This document shows positions 42,794 through 51,971 of a stretch of DNA of 64,000 nucleotides, one piece after another. Each line of letters opens with the position of its first letter. Within the stretch, counting starts at the first letter, position 1. Source of the DNA: an uncultured Poribacteria bacterium (GTDB taxonomy: Bacteria; Poribacteria; WGA-4E; WGA-3G); the NCBI GenBank assembly GCA_951812525.1, contig OX638316.1, positions 3,776,506 to 3,840,505 on the forward strand. The letters run 5' to 3'. The translations under genes were made by a program, and so were the position numbers. The notes beneath the pieces are model-generated. The model was not told the DNA's origin and did not search any database. It saw nothing but the letters and a program-made list of their open reading frames with translations.

Positions 42794-43807
42794 TTAAATT
42801 TCGCCGTTGCTTTCGCGAGTCATAAGGGTCAGGAAATCATCAACCCGATCGATTGCGCCTTGTGCGCGGTCACGTGTCGATGCGTCCGCCTCCTCTTCAG
42901 CGAGCCATTGTCTCCGTTGTGGAAGCCACTCGTTTTGCAGATAGTCGAGTTGATTCAGAAAGTGCGGGTCTTCAGTTACGCTGACGAAATACTCAATCAC
43001 ACCCAGCAATCCGTATTTTCGATTTATCTCCATATCGTCTAATTCATCTACCATTTGCAAGAAAAGATGCTGATTTCGGTCCTGTCGCGCTTGCGCAACT
43101 TCACGCGAGGATTCAGTCAAGAGCTTGTCAACGAATTCTTGTTTGGAATTAATCCAGCGCGGTAGGTTCCGTACGTAGTCTTCTAGGTCAAAGTTGCCAC
43201 GTTGGAGTGCGAAATAGGAGTGGATGTGAATATTTCGGAAGAAAGCCGTATAACCCACGTTTGGGTCCATAGTGTCAGCATCATAGAGTACCTGATTTTC
43301 GACCCTGTTGTAGAGCAGTTTAAAGTCCTCTGCTGTAAGATTCATCGGTTTTAGGTGTGCGAGGACAACGGCTGTCGCGGCTTGTACGAAGTCGGGTTCA
43401 AAGTCGTACATCCCCAATATGTTCTCCGTAATAACTGCACCGGATTCATGATGGACTTTGCCGTGGAGGTCATGCTTATCGTAAAGTTCTGTAACGACGT
43501 TCTGACCGGCGGGGGTAAGGGTTTCGTTTAACCAGAACCCGTTATGATCGAGGATACGTTGTCCGTTGTCGTCGGTCAAGATAACTCCGTCATATCGCTT
43601 GGTGATGTCGTGCAGGGTGCCAGCGACTTCCAGCAACTTCACATCACCGCCTTCCCGATTACCGAGTTCCATGCTCAGTGCACGCACACGCATGGTGTGG
43701 TTCCATGTATAATGTCGCCACTGAAAACCGACACGGTTATGCTCCCAGAGCGCGAAGGTGTCGTTGACCAGTGTTTCCAATTCATTCAAGACTTGGGCGT
43801 AGTTCAT
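42794..43807 (-). CDS. HD-domain protein
   Basis: A 337-residue metal-dependent phosphohydrolase-like protein. The HD motif is at H66-D67 (VAGTLHDITKRYDGVIL), with an earlier histidine in TWNHTMRVRALS. A further conserved HD-type region is YDKHDLHGKVHHESG. The C-terminal third is helical and charged. It may hydrolyse a nucleotide or other phosphoester; the substrate is not evident. The next gene upstream on this strand, truA, ends 24 bases before its start. Confidence 0.75.
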   Translation of the reverse strand: MNYAQVLNELETLVNDTFALWEHNRVGFQWRHYTWNHTMRVRALSMELGNREGGDVKLLEVAGTLHDITKRYDGVILTDDNGQRILDHNGFWLNETLTPAGQNVVTELYDKHDLHGKVHHESGAVITENILGMYDFEPDFVQAATAVVLAHLKPMNLTAEDFKLLYNRVENQVLYDADTMDPNVGYTAFFRNIHIHSYFALQRGNFDLEDYVRNLPRWINSKQEFVDKLLTESSREVAQARQDRNQHLFLQMVDELDDMEINRKYGLLGVIEYFVSVTEDPHFLNQLDYLQNEWLPQRRQWLAEEEADASTRDRAQGAIDRVDDFLTLMTRESNGEI

Positions 43808-43831
43808 AGAGAACTCCTTTTGGAAAAGGTG

Positions 43832-44575
43832 TCAAGCGTTGTTATATCGCACTCGGATGAGTGATAATCCGTGTGCGGGTACAGATGTTCCAGCTACGGC
43901 TCTATCTTTTGCTTCTAAAATGCGGTGTAAGTGTGCTTCAGCATCGTCGTTCATCGTCCATTTCAGGATAGTACCGACAATGGCGCGGACCATTCCTCGC
44001 AGAAACGAATCGGCTTCGATTTCAAAATAGATGTTTGAGGTGTCTTTCCAACAGCATATCTCGTAAATTTCACAGATCGGATTTATCCGATCGCTTCCAG
44101 TCTTTTGGAAAGAAGAAAAATCGTGCTTGCCCACCAGAATTTGGCATAGTTGGTTGGATCGTGGCACGTCAATTGCTGCCGGGAAGAAATAACTCGTCTG
44201 TCGTGAAAGTGCAGTCGGATATTCTCGACTCAAAATCGTATACCGGTATCGCCGACTTATAGCACTGAAACGGGAGTGAAACTCGGCGGACACTTCTGTC
44301 GCAGAACAGACAACAATATCCCTAGGCAAAGTAGCATTGAGCCCTTTCTGGAATGCAACAACTGGCATCTGTGAATCCGTGTGAAAGTTAGCGACTTGTC
44401 CCTCCGCATGGACACCGGTATCAGTCCTCCCTGCCCCAATAATCTGTATCTGGGTTTTGGTTAACTGTGCCAAGGTGTCCTCAATTGTGCCTTGGATTGT
44501 TGGCAAATTCGGTTGCTTCTGCCATCCGTGATAGTTGCTACCATCATACTCTAACACAAGTTTGATATTTCGCAT
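43832..44575 (-). CDS. truA: tRNA pseudouridine(38-40) synthase TruA
   Basis: A 247-residue pseudouridine synthase. It starts RNIKLVLEYDGSNYHGWQKQ and has the catalytic aspartate in GAGRTDTGVHAEGQVANF and the SFLRGMVRAIVGTI segment near the C-terminus. It modifies uridines 38-40 in the tRNA anticodon stem-loop. The length and motifs are standard. Confidence 0.95.
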   Translation of the reverse strand: MRNIKLVLEYDGSNYHGWQKQPNLPTIQGTIEDTLAQLTKTQIQIIGAGRTDTGVHAEGQVANFHTDSQMPVVAFQKGLNATLPRDIVVCSATEVSAEFHSRFSAISRRYRYTILSREYPTALSRQTSYFFPAAIDVPRSNQLCQILVGKHDFSSFQKTGSDRINPICEIYEICCWKDTSNIYFEIEADSFLRGMVRAIVGTILKWTMNDDAEAHLHRILEAKDRAVAGTSVPAHGLSLIRVRYNNA

Positions 44576-44576
44576 A

Positions 44577-44610
44577 TTGGCTATCGGCTGTCGGTTGTCA
44601 GTAGTCAGTT
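44577..44610. repeat. GGCTATCGGCTGTCGGTTGTCAG intergenic repeat
   Basis: Near-complement of the sequence at 40652-40675. It fills most of the gap upstream of truA. Confidence 0.5.
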
Positions 44611-44684
44611 AAGAGACAGCAGTATACACAGATTACCACATTTTATTATAGAGCGTCAAAGCAATTTTTGGTGCGACTCCAGAT

Positions 44685-45884
44685 CTACATTAATTCTACG
44701 AAAACCTCGTTTGCCAAAAACAGTCCACGATCGGTGAACCTCAAATGCGTATCGGTCTGTTCTAACAGGTGTAAATCAACCCATTTTTTTAGGTTTTCTC
44801 CAAATGCGACTTCTATCTCTTCACTGAAACGGTGTTCGTAGTTTTCAAGCGAAATGCCTTCTCGTTTACGAAGCGCAAGCATTAACGTTTCCGCTTTTTC
44901 AGCACGTCCCGTCAGGTGTTCGGTGTCGGATATCGGTTTATTGCGTTGACGGAGTTTATTAATATAAGGTGTGATTCCTCGAATGTTGGTATAGCGTACA
45001 CCGTTGACATACCCACATGCACCCGCACCGAGTCCGATACAGGATTGATTGTTCCAATAGACGAGATTGTGTTTGGCAAAGTGGTTTGATCTAGCGAAGT
45101 TGCAGATCTCATAATGCATATATCCATGCCCAGTCAATGTTTCGATTGTGTGTTGGAACATATCGGCTTCGGTGTCTTCGGGAGGTAGATGGAGTTTCCC
45201 GGCTTGCCACTGTTCATAAAACGGAGTTTCCTCCTCCATAACGAGGTTATACGCTGAAATGTGTTCGGGTTCAAGCGAAATGACTTCGTTTAAAGTGTGG
45301 TGCCACGCTTCCATGCTTTGCTCGGGGAGCGCGAAGATGAGATCAATATTGATGTTCTTGAAACCGCATTCGCGTGCCAGATGATAACTATGTAAAAATT
45401 CTGGAACAGTGTGAATTCTGCCTAACTGCTTCAGCGTTTCGTCCTGCATCGCTTGCAGACCAAAACTGAGTCGATTCACCCCGTTATTCTGCATTACGCT
45501 AAGTTTTTCAGCGTCAACAGTTCCTGGATTACACTCAACAGTAATTTCAGCGTCTGGAGATACCGTGAAATTCGATCGTATATCAACAAATAGTCGTGCC
45601 AAAGCGTGTGCTGAGAGAATAGAAGGTGTTCCACCACCGATGAAAATCGTTTTCAACAGGTCAGCTTCCGAAGCGTACAGTTCTATCTCCGTCCGGAGTG
45701 CCTGCAGGTATGCTTCTGCCTGTGCTTTGTGGAAGGTGTATGTATTGAAAGCACAATAATAGCACTTCGTCGCACAAAATGGGATATGGATGTAGACAGA
45801 AGATGCGGTTTTATTCTTCAAATTCGAGTCCGACTCGGATTGCTTCTCCGCTGTCCGCATAAGAGAAAGCTTCGTTAATCTCAC
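44685..45884 (-). CDS. hemW: Radical SAM protein HemW-like
   Basis: A 399-residue radical SAM protein of the HemN/HemW family. The cluster motif is CATKCYYC (CxxxCxxC), preceded by YIHIPFC. It has FIGGGTPSIL, a SAM-binding glycine motif, VECNPGT, and RLSFGLQAMQDETLKQLGR. The single-domain length and absence of an N-terminal HemN extension favour the heme chaperone HemW over coproporphyrinogen dehydrogenase. The start is uncertain: the ATG at 45884, a later ATG at 45860, or a TTG near 45822. All overlap the end of the upstream alcohol dehydrogenase gene. Confidence 0.88.
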   Translation of the reverse strand: MRLTKLSLMRTAEKQSESDSNLKNKTASSVYIHIPFCATKCYYCAFNTYTFHKAQAEAYLQALRTEIELYASEADLLKTIFIGGGTPSILSAHALARLFVDIRSNFTVSPDAEITVECNPGTVDAEKLSVMQNNGVNRLSFGLQAMQDETLKQLGRIHTVPEFLHSYHLARECGFKNINIDLIFALPEQSMEAWHHTLNEVISLEPEHISAYNLVMEEETPFYEQWQAGKLHLPPEDTEADMFQHTIETLTGHGYMHYEICNFARSNHFAKHNLVYWNNQSCIGLGAGACGYVNGVRYTNIRGITPYINKLRQRNKPISDTEHLTGRAEKAETLMLALRKREGISLENYEHRFSEEIEVAFGENLKKWVDLHLLEQTDTHLRFTDRGLFLANEVFVELM

Positions 45885-46914
45885 TGAACGGGAAAGTATT
45901 GGAAATAATCTTGTGGAACGGGTATTTGTCGCGTGTACGCATGAGGAGGTCGAGTGCCCGCGGGATCACCCACGGTTCATAAACGATAATCCCTCGGATC
46001 GCTTTACTACAACGCACAATATTCCCCGGATCAATCTCCGTTGGAAATCCGAGGTTAATGTTGCCGATCCAAAGATAGCGTCCACCCCATCGCAGCATTT
46101 CTATACCCTCAGCCAAAACACGCGGTGATCCAACGAACTCAGCGACGAGATCTGCTCCGATACCACCCGTTTGGTCGAGTACGTATTCAACGCGTGACTT
46201 CGTGTCAACTTCGTCAACATTGAGCGTTTCATCTGCACCAAATTCCCGTGCGAGTGCGAGACGTGCAGGCAGACGGTCAAAAACGATGATTTTTCCCGCA
46301 CCCATTTCTTTTGCGATGGCTGTCGCGTAAAGTCCGAGTCCACCTGCCCCTTGGATAACCACGGTATCACCGAGAGTAATACCGATCTGATTGAGTCCGT
46401 AAATAACTTCGGATAAGGCACAGTTGATTGGCGACACAAGCGCATCAGGAAGTTCATCGGGCACCTTGAAGATCCAATGTCCCGGTTTCATGTAATAGTA
46501 TTCGCCATACGCACCGTGAAAGTGTGGTGGCTGCTCGCTGGATACACCGAGCCAGTCTCGATAGCGGTTCGGACACCCCGGTTTCCCGTTGAGACACATC
46601 CAACAGTGTTGGCACGGTTTGTAATAGGAGTAAGCGATCCGATCTCCTTCAGCCAACGGTTGTCCAGTGCTATCCACTGTAATATTGCGTCCCATCGCTT
46701 CGATTGTACCGATCATTTCGTGTCCGAGTACTTGAGGAATGCCGCCCTCGATTTTGGGTCCGTGTCCGCGCCAAAAGTGTAGGTCAGAACCGCAGATATT
46801 CGCCATACCGATTCTGACAAGTATGTCGTCCGCCGTAACGGATGGAATTGGGTATTCACGAAATTCCATCGGTGTTTGTGGCTGTGTAAAGACAGCGACT
46901 TTTCCGGTGTTCAT
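45811..46914 (-). CDS. Zinc-dependent alcohol dehydrogenase (MDR family)
   Basis: A 367-residue medium-chain dehydrogenase. The catalytic zinc region has NICGSDLHFWRG and GHEMIGTIEAMG. The structural zinc lobe has CQHCWMCLNGKPGC. The NAD-binding turn is VVIQGAGGLGLYATAIA. The ATG at 46914 is chosen because GGAGG stands 5 bases before it; the frame also has an upstream GTG. It likely oxidises a polyol or sugar alcohol. It overlaps the downstream hemW gene. Confidence 0.9.
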   Translation of the reverse strand: MNTGKVAVFTQPQTPMEFREYPIPSVTADDILVRIGMANICGSDLHFWRGHGPKIEGGIPQVLGHEMIGTIEAMGRNITVDSTGQPLAEGDRIAYSYYKPCQHCWMCLNGKPGCPNRYRDWLGVSSEQPPHFHGAYGEYYYMKPGHWIFKVPDELPDALVSPINCALSEVIYGLNQIGITLGDTVVIQGAGGLGLYATAIAKEMGAGKIIVFDRLPARLALAREFGADETLNVDEVDTKSRVEYVLDQTGGIGADLVAEFVGSPRVLAEGIEMLRWGGRYLWIGNINLGFPTEIDPGNIVRCSKAIRGIIVYEPWVIPRALDLLMRTRDKYPFHKIISNTFPFSEINEAFSYADSGEAIRVGLEFEE

Positions 46915-46972
46915 ATTTTCCTCCACTTTTTATCCCCGCTTCGCTATCGCGATTCGGAGATGCTCCTGTTAC

Positions 46973-47368
46973 CTAATACTCATCAAAATTAACGACTTTC
47001 CATCGTCCATCAACCTGTTCGGTGTTAATAACGATATTTCGCGTGTGCGTTGTCGTTCCGCGTGTGTTAATAGTGAGTTTATAGTTGAATAAAGTATGTG
47101 TTGGCTCTTCCTCTTTACCGATGAGTTCATATTCAATTTTCGGCATTTCGTCTATCTGTTCTCCGGGTTGTCGGACTTCTCGGACCCGCGCGATCTCGTC
47201 TTCTAATTTTTCCGCAGCAAGACCGTGGCTGAGTTGTAGTGCTGCTGCTTGGTCGGCGTGCTGGTAATAGTTATAAATGAAATCTTCACTGACTGCCCGC
47301 GGTGTATTTCTGTTTGAACACGCCAGTATTAAGAGTATCAATACAAAAAGGTGTAATCGGGGTATCAT
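46973..47368 (-). CDS. Small lipoprotein
   Basis: A 131-residue protein with a lipoprotein signal (LFVLILLILAC, lipobox LILAC). The mature part resembles small DUF4878/NTF2-like periplasmic domains: ED-F-I-Y-N-Y-Y near the start and a C-terminal VDGRWKVVNFDEY. It overlaps the phosphodiester glycosidase gene by 4 bases (ATGA), so the two are translationally coupled. The function is unknown. Confidence 0.75.
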   Translation of the reverse strand: MIPRLHLFVLILLILACSNRNTPRAVSEDFIYNYYQHADQAAALQLSHGLAAEKLEDEIARVREVRQPGEQIDEMPKIEYELIGKEEEPTHTLFNYKLTINTRGTTTHTRNIVINTEQVDGRWKVVNFDEY

Positions 47369-48690
47369 TGTGAATTTTCGTCTCTGGCGCGAATCATCGC
47401 AACATTGAAGATACGACGTTCGTAGCCGTGCGCAGGACTATTTGCAACTCGTCCCAATGCCCAGAGTGTTGAGGAACTCCCACCGTCGAAGTTGATGGCG
47501 TGTTTGATGCCGAGTTCGCTGAAAAATATTCCCATTTCATAGAGTGTCATGCCCATGCTGTAACCGGGTTGTCTACCGTCAACAGCGATGAGAAAGAGTT
47601 TTTTATCGTTGAAGCCTAAGGCACTGCGCGGATGACGGCGTGCACCGTTACGATGTCTATACGAACTACCACCACGCGATTCTCCAAACGTAATAAGCTC
47701 AGGTTCAACCTTACCGTCTCGGACAAGCCTTAGGTTCCCGCCAACCCCGTCCTGAACGTGTTGCCACTTTTTAGGCGTAAGAGCAATTTCCAACGTGCCT
47801 GTTGTGGATTTAGTAATTTTATTTTCCCAGTCGCGTGCCAATCGTGGTTCAATCGCAAGGACTATACCGTCAAAAGGAATGACGCTATTACCGCGCGGAT
47901 TCACCTTCGTCACGACGAATTTGCTTTCATATTTTCCGGTGAGCGGAAGTTTTATTTCTTTAAGTGTAAACTCATAGCATCGACGCGTCAAAGTTCTTCG
48001 CCCAAAGCGCGGTGTAAACAGAACCACGGGGCACACGGAATCGCAGATCTGATTCACCGCGTTGACAGAGAGCGTGTCAGTGGTGCCGTTTTCAATGCGA
48101 AGTTTGCCGTTTAACCGGACAGTGTCCATAAGAAAATCACCATCCAGGGTTACGCCGAAACTCGTTTCACCCCACGGAGATGGAGGCGAGTAGCCCCATC
48201 TATCCAGTGACACTGGAATGCTCACCAGTTCACCGTTTTGGATGTGCAGATTAAATATCATACCGCCGCGTCCGCGGTTGTCCTCTCGAATTCCGAAACT
48301 ACCGTTGACGCCTGCAAGGGGCTGCACATTTTTTTCGATGAGTCGCCTTGTGGCTCCGGTGATAGTCTCGCGTCCCAAGATTTGATTATTAGCGAGTTCA
48401 ATATCAAATTGAAGACCCTTCGCTGTACGATCCATCTCTGCGATATAAACGGCTGCGCCGCCGACCCACCAGTAGCGAAGGAGCCGAAATCCTTCAGGCC
48501 ATCGATCGGTTTGCAGCTCATCGCGCCGTTTGACGGTGTCAGGGAGTTGCTCTTGATTTGCGTTCTTAATGGCACCGATACGGAAAAACGGATGTTCTCG
48601 TGCACGTAATGCCCCGATCAGCAAAATAAAGAGCAGAATCAGTGCACACACCGTAATTAATCGAATGAGTTCAGGTCTATTTTCTTTCAT
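47365..48690 (-). CDS. Phosphodiester glycosidase (NAGPA-like) exported protein
   Basis: A 441-residue protein with an N-terminal membrane or signal segment (LITVCALILLFILLIGALR). The C-terminal half is the NAGPA (phosphodiester glycosidase) domain: VDGRQPGYSMGMTLYEMGIFF, then GIKHAINFDGGSSSTLWALG and the terminal RRIFNVAMI. The family hydrolyses phosphodiester-linked sugars, in bacteria probably in envelope or spore polymers. It is encoded just upstream of the small lipoprotein (4-base overlap). Confidence 0.88.
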   Translation of the reverse strand: MKENRPELIRLITVCALILLFILLIGALRAREHPFFRIGAIKNANQEQLPDTVKRRDELQTDRWPEGFRLLRYWWVGGAAVYIAEMDRTAKGLQFDIELANNQILGRETITGATRRLIEKNVQPLAGVNGSFGIREDNRGRGGMIFNLHIQNGELVSIPVSLDRWGYSPPSPWGETSFGVTLDGDFLMDTVRLNGKLRIENGTTDTLSVNAVNQICDSVCPVVLFTPRFGRRTLTRRCYEFTLKEIKLPLTGKYESKFVVTKVNPRGNSVIPFDGIVLAIEPRLARDWENKITKSTTGTLEIALTPKKWQHVQDGVGGNLRLVRDGKVEPELITFGESRGGSSYRHRNGARRHPRSALGFNDKKLFLIAVDGRQPGYSMGMTLYEMGIFFSELGIKHAINFDGGSSSTLWALGRVANSPAHGYERRIFNVAMIRARDENSQ

Positions 48691-48723
48691 CGTTATTTTT
48701 TTATTCTAACTGTCAGGCAATTG

Positions 48724-49830
48724 CTATTTACCGCTTGCCTTTAGACCGATACCTGTAAGAATTGAGACGGTCAAATCACCTTTTTGGATGATATTATCTT
48801 GTTGAAACTTTTGGTATGCTGTGATGACTACAGCCGATGTGGGTTCAATATAAATCCCTTTGGTCGCAAGTGATTCTATACCTGATTTAATGTCTGTGTC
48901 GTTGACTGTAGTAAATGCCCCATTTGTGATACGGAGTGCCTCCAAAATCATGTCGCCTCGGATAGGGAGTTCGGATGTGACACCTTCGGCAAGTGTTGTG
49001 CCTGTCTGTTTCATCCGTGAGACAAATGTTTCGTTTTCAAGGTAGGCATTGTAAATCGGACAACAGACATCGGGCTGAACCCCGAGGAGCCGAGGTGTGT
49101 TATCAATAATCCCTTGTGTCTGTAATTCACGAAATCCTATAAAGAGTCCTAAATAGATACTCCCAAATCCCACTGGACAGATGACATTCGTCGGCGCACG
49201 CCATCCAAGCTGTTCAACAATTTCATAAGCCAGTGTCTTTGTGCCTTCTAAGAAAAACGGATGCCAATTGTGGGAAGCATAACAGGTCGTCTCTGCGGCA
49301 AGTTTCACGGCTTCAGTGGTAGCCATACGGTTCCCGGGTACAAGTTTCAACTCGGCTCCGTAAGCAGAAATCTGTTTTAATTTGCCTTGCGAAGTGGATT
49401 GAGGACAGTAGATAGTGCATCGGATGCCTGCCCTTGCGCTGTATGCAGCGATCGCAGCCCCCGCATTGCCCGATGAATCCTCGACGACTTCCTCAACCCG
49501 AAGTGCCTTAAGATGCGTGAGAAGAACAGACGCTCCTCTATCCTTATAGGAGCCTGTCGGACAGAGGTAGTCCAATTTCACGAGATGTTCAGGAGCATCA
49601 GTCTCAAGCGGAACAAGAGGGGTCATACCTTCACCGAGCGTGACAATGTCTGTCTCTGCATCAATCGGAAGTGCTTCGCGGTATCGCCAAAGCGACATCG
49701 CCCCTGGGACCTGTGGATTTGGACAGATATATGAATCCGCAGCCAAGTTTAGCGCGTTTCCGCAGTCACACTTATAGCGCAATGGTGAAATTTCGTGTAT
49801 TTTATTGCATTTGGCACAATGATATTGCAT
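48724..49830 (-). CDS. thrC: Threonine synthase-like PLP enzyme
   Basis: A 368-residue fold-type II PLP enzyme. An N-terminal zinc-ribbon (CAKCNKIH and YKCDCGNAL) precedes the body. The PLP lysine is in GSYKDRGASVLL and the phosphate loop in DSSGNAGAAIAAYSARAG. It fits short threonine synthases, which convert O-phosphohomoserine to threonine. Related lyases share the fold, so the specificity is likely but not certain. No other threonine-pathway gene is nearby. Confidence 0.82.
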   Translation of the reverse strand: MQYHCAKCNKIHEISPLRYKCDCGNALNLAADSYICPNPQVPGAMSLWRYREALPIDAETDIVTLGEGMTPLVPLETDAPEHLVKLDYLCPTGSYKDRGASVLLTHLKALRVEEVVEDSSGNAGAAIAAYSARAGIRCTIYCPQSTSQGKLKQISAYGAELKLVPGNRMATTEAVKLAAETTCYASHNWHPFFLEGTKTLAYEIVEQLGWRAPTNVICPVGFGSIYLGLFIGFRELQTQGIIDNTPRLLGVQPDVCCPIYNAYLENETFVSRMKQTGTTLAEGVTSELPIRGDMILEALRITNGAFTTVNDTDIKSGIESLATKGIYIEPTSAVVITAYQKFQQDNIIQKGDLTVSILTGIGLKASGK

Positions 49831-49883
49831 TTTCAGGTTCGATAGTCGTGCTTGTAGGGTTTTCTATATTCCTGCTATCGATA

Positions 49884-51698
49884 CTATTTCAAAATGAGCA
49901 TCCGCCGTGTCTGCTGGAAAGACGGTGTTACTAATTGATAAAAATAGACACCACTCGCTACCGGTTCACCCAATGCATTACGTCCGTCCCAATAGACGGC
50001 GCGTTCTTGATTTTGATAGAAACCCGCTGACTGATAGCCAAGCGAAAGCGTACGGACAAGTGTGCCAGTTGTATCGTAGATGGATAAAGATACAGGACCC
50101 GCTTCTGCAAGACGATATGGAATCCACGTCTCTGGGTTGAACGGATTCGGATAGTTCTGCAATAGGAGATTCTGTTTTGGTGTGCCGATGTCGTCAAGTG
50201 CCACGTTTAGAACAGCGTTTGCAAGGTTGGCGGAATTCACAGTAAAATTGAATGTTTCTGACACTGTGTTTCCGTGAGAGTCAGTCACAGTTAATGCGAG
50301 TATATCGCCGACTTCAACCACGCTATGATAGTTGAGATCAACACTTGCAGCAGCGAAGTAATTACCGCGCACCCGAGTTTCCATCACGGTACCTGTTCGG
50401 AGATTTTGGACTGTGACGAGATGACCGTCAAGGTGCTGTCTACCTTCTAAATACCCACTAACAACGAACGCCCATGTCTGATAAGGAGCTATAGTTGGTG
50501 CCGGAGCAACTTGTGGCTCATTTGTCCATCTGGTTCCAGTGAAAACGACATCGCGTGCCTCTGGTAGATTAACGATATATCCCTTCGCGCCTTCGATTGG
50601 GAATCCGTCGTCAGGTGCATTTGGTGTCCATGCGACGAACTGCTGGTTTGCGGCGTCAAACATAATGACCGTTGTCGCGCCAATCTTTACTGCAAGTGAG
50701 CCTGCTGTCGTATGGACAGTCGGTTTCAACGGCACAGACATCATGTTCAAACCTTTAGAGAGGTGCATAGAGAAAATACTGCCGAAATCTTCTTCATCGG
50801 GGTGTGGTGTCGGTCTACCGACGAAGCCGTGCCTGCGTCCGTCTGCCAAGTCATAATAACCGATAATGCTTCCATCCTGATTAACATTTCGGACGACTGT
50901 GCTAATACTGCCTGGGAACCGGACTTCATAGAGAATGCCATCTGGCATGAGGAGATAGGACCGCAGAATATCATTTACAGCTTTGGCTCTGAAGCCGATA
51001 ACACCGAAATCGGTGATGGTGTTCACAAATAGGAATTCAAGATTGGGCATTTTTGGAAGGTCAATAGTGGTGAAACTACCGTCGGGGTTACGTATGAACC
51101 CATGAGGCATTCCATCGGCATCCACGTAGCTGCCGACGACAGCACCTGCAGCGTTGACAAAGTCCCCATAAGTTGCTACTGCTCCGGGGAACGTAATTAC
51201 CAGATCTCCTGAGAAGGCGTGGGTGACTCCTGTTTCATCAACAATATTGCCGCTCAGTGCCCCTGTTTCATCACTAAGTCCGTAGATGAAGGTTTGTGCG
51301 GCACCGGGAAAATCGTATTGCGTGAGTTCCCCATCTTCCATGATGATGCCGTGGTAAAGTTCATCTGTGCCTTTGTAGTGTCCGGCTGCTTTTCCAGCGT
51401 TGTCGAGTGCATAGAAATAGGTATTCAGGGAATCTGGAAAATCGTACGTAGTGAAAACACCGTCTATCAGTGTGAAGCCGATGGTCTTTTCACCATCAGG
51501 GCTCCGAGTGTTCCCTGCATAATCCCCGAAGTCGTTACTGGCAGCCACTTCCAGAAAATCAACACCAGGGACTTCGATGGTCTCAAAGGTGTAATCTGCA
51601 GTTGGTGTTTCAGTGTCGACTTGTGCAACAGCATGATTTATGAAGCAGATAATTAGACATATAGACAAAAAAAGTCTCATTTTGATATGGTGATCCAT
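49884..51698 (-). CDS. HAF-repeat surface protein 1 (single module)
   Basis: A 604-residue exported protein. A signal peptide (LFLSICLIICFINHAVAQ) is followed by one HAF-type repeat module of about 270 residues (TFETIEVPGVDFLEVAASND, TLIDGVFTTYDFP, GHYKGTDELYHGII, GFSGD or AFSGD). A beta-rich region follows (HLSKGLNMMSVPLKP), and the C-terminal domain NLLLQNYPNPFNPETWIPY ends in RRMLILK. The PNPFNP domain is the FlgD-like/type IX sorting-type tail. It is one of three tandem paralogues and the only one with a single module. Confidence 0.85.
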   Translation of the reverse strand: MDHHIKMRLFLSICLIICFINHAVAQVDTETPTADYTFETIEVPGVDFLEVAASNDFGDYAGNTRSPDGEKTIGFTLIDGVFTTYDFPDSLNTYFYALDNAGKAAGHYKGTDELYHGIIMEDGELTQYDFPGAAQTFIYGLSDETGALSGNIVDETGVTHAFSGDLVITFPGAVATYGDFVNAAGAVVGSYVDADGMPHGFIRNPDGSFTTIDLPKMPNLEFLFVNTITDFGVIGFRAKAVNDILRSYLLMPDGILYEVRFPGSISTVVRNVNQDGSIIGYYDLADGRRHGFVGRPTPHPDEEDFGSIFSMHLSKGLNMMSVPLKPTVHTTAGSLAVKIGATTVIMFDAANQQFVAWTPNAPDDGFPIEGAKGYIVNLPEARDVVFTGTRWTNEPQVAPAPTIAPYQTWAFVVSGYLEGRQHLDGHLVTVQNLRTGTVMETRVRGNYFAAASVDLNYHSVVEVGDILALTVTDSHGNTVSETFNFTVNSANLANAVLNVALDDIGTPKQNLLLQNYPNPFNPETWIPYRLAEAGPVSLSIYDTTGTLVRTLSLGYQSAGFYQNQERAVYWDGRNALGEPVASGVYFYQLVTPSFQQTRRMLILK

Positions 51699-51910
51699 GG
51701 CTATCCTTTTTTAACGTGCTTTGAAAACCGTCAATAAACGGCTATGTTTAAATGAGTTATGCAAACCAATACCAAAAGGAATTCTCTCAGAATATTATAG
51801 CACTTTTCTTTGATATTGACTACTTTTTATTTCAATGGATAAGCAGATTGTTGCTTACAAAAGGGAGGCAATTAAGCAAGTTGGGGTATGTACGTCTTTT
51901 TTTGGGGTTA
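51699..51910. other. Intergenic region between HAF paralogues 1 and 2
   Basis: Gene-free stretch carrying the upstream region of HAF gene 1. Nothing else is recognised. Confidence 0.4.
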
Positions 51911-51955
51911 GCAGAGCGTCACAGTTGCACGGATGGTACAACTGTGACGCTCCGC
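51911..51955. repeat. Long inverted repeat 3' of HAF gene 2
   Basis: GAGCGTCACAGTTG (51914-51927) and its exact complement (51939-51952) around an 11-base loop, a perfect 14-bp stem. It lies 17 bases after the stop of the minus-strand gene, but the minus-strand side is followed by an A-run, not a T-run. Confidence 0.7.
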
Positions 51956-51971
51956 AAGTTACGGATTGACG

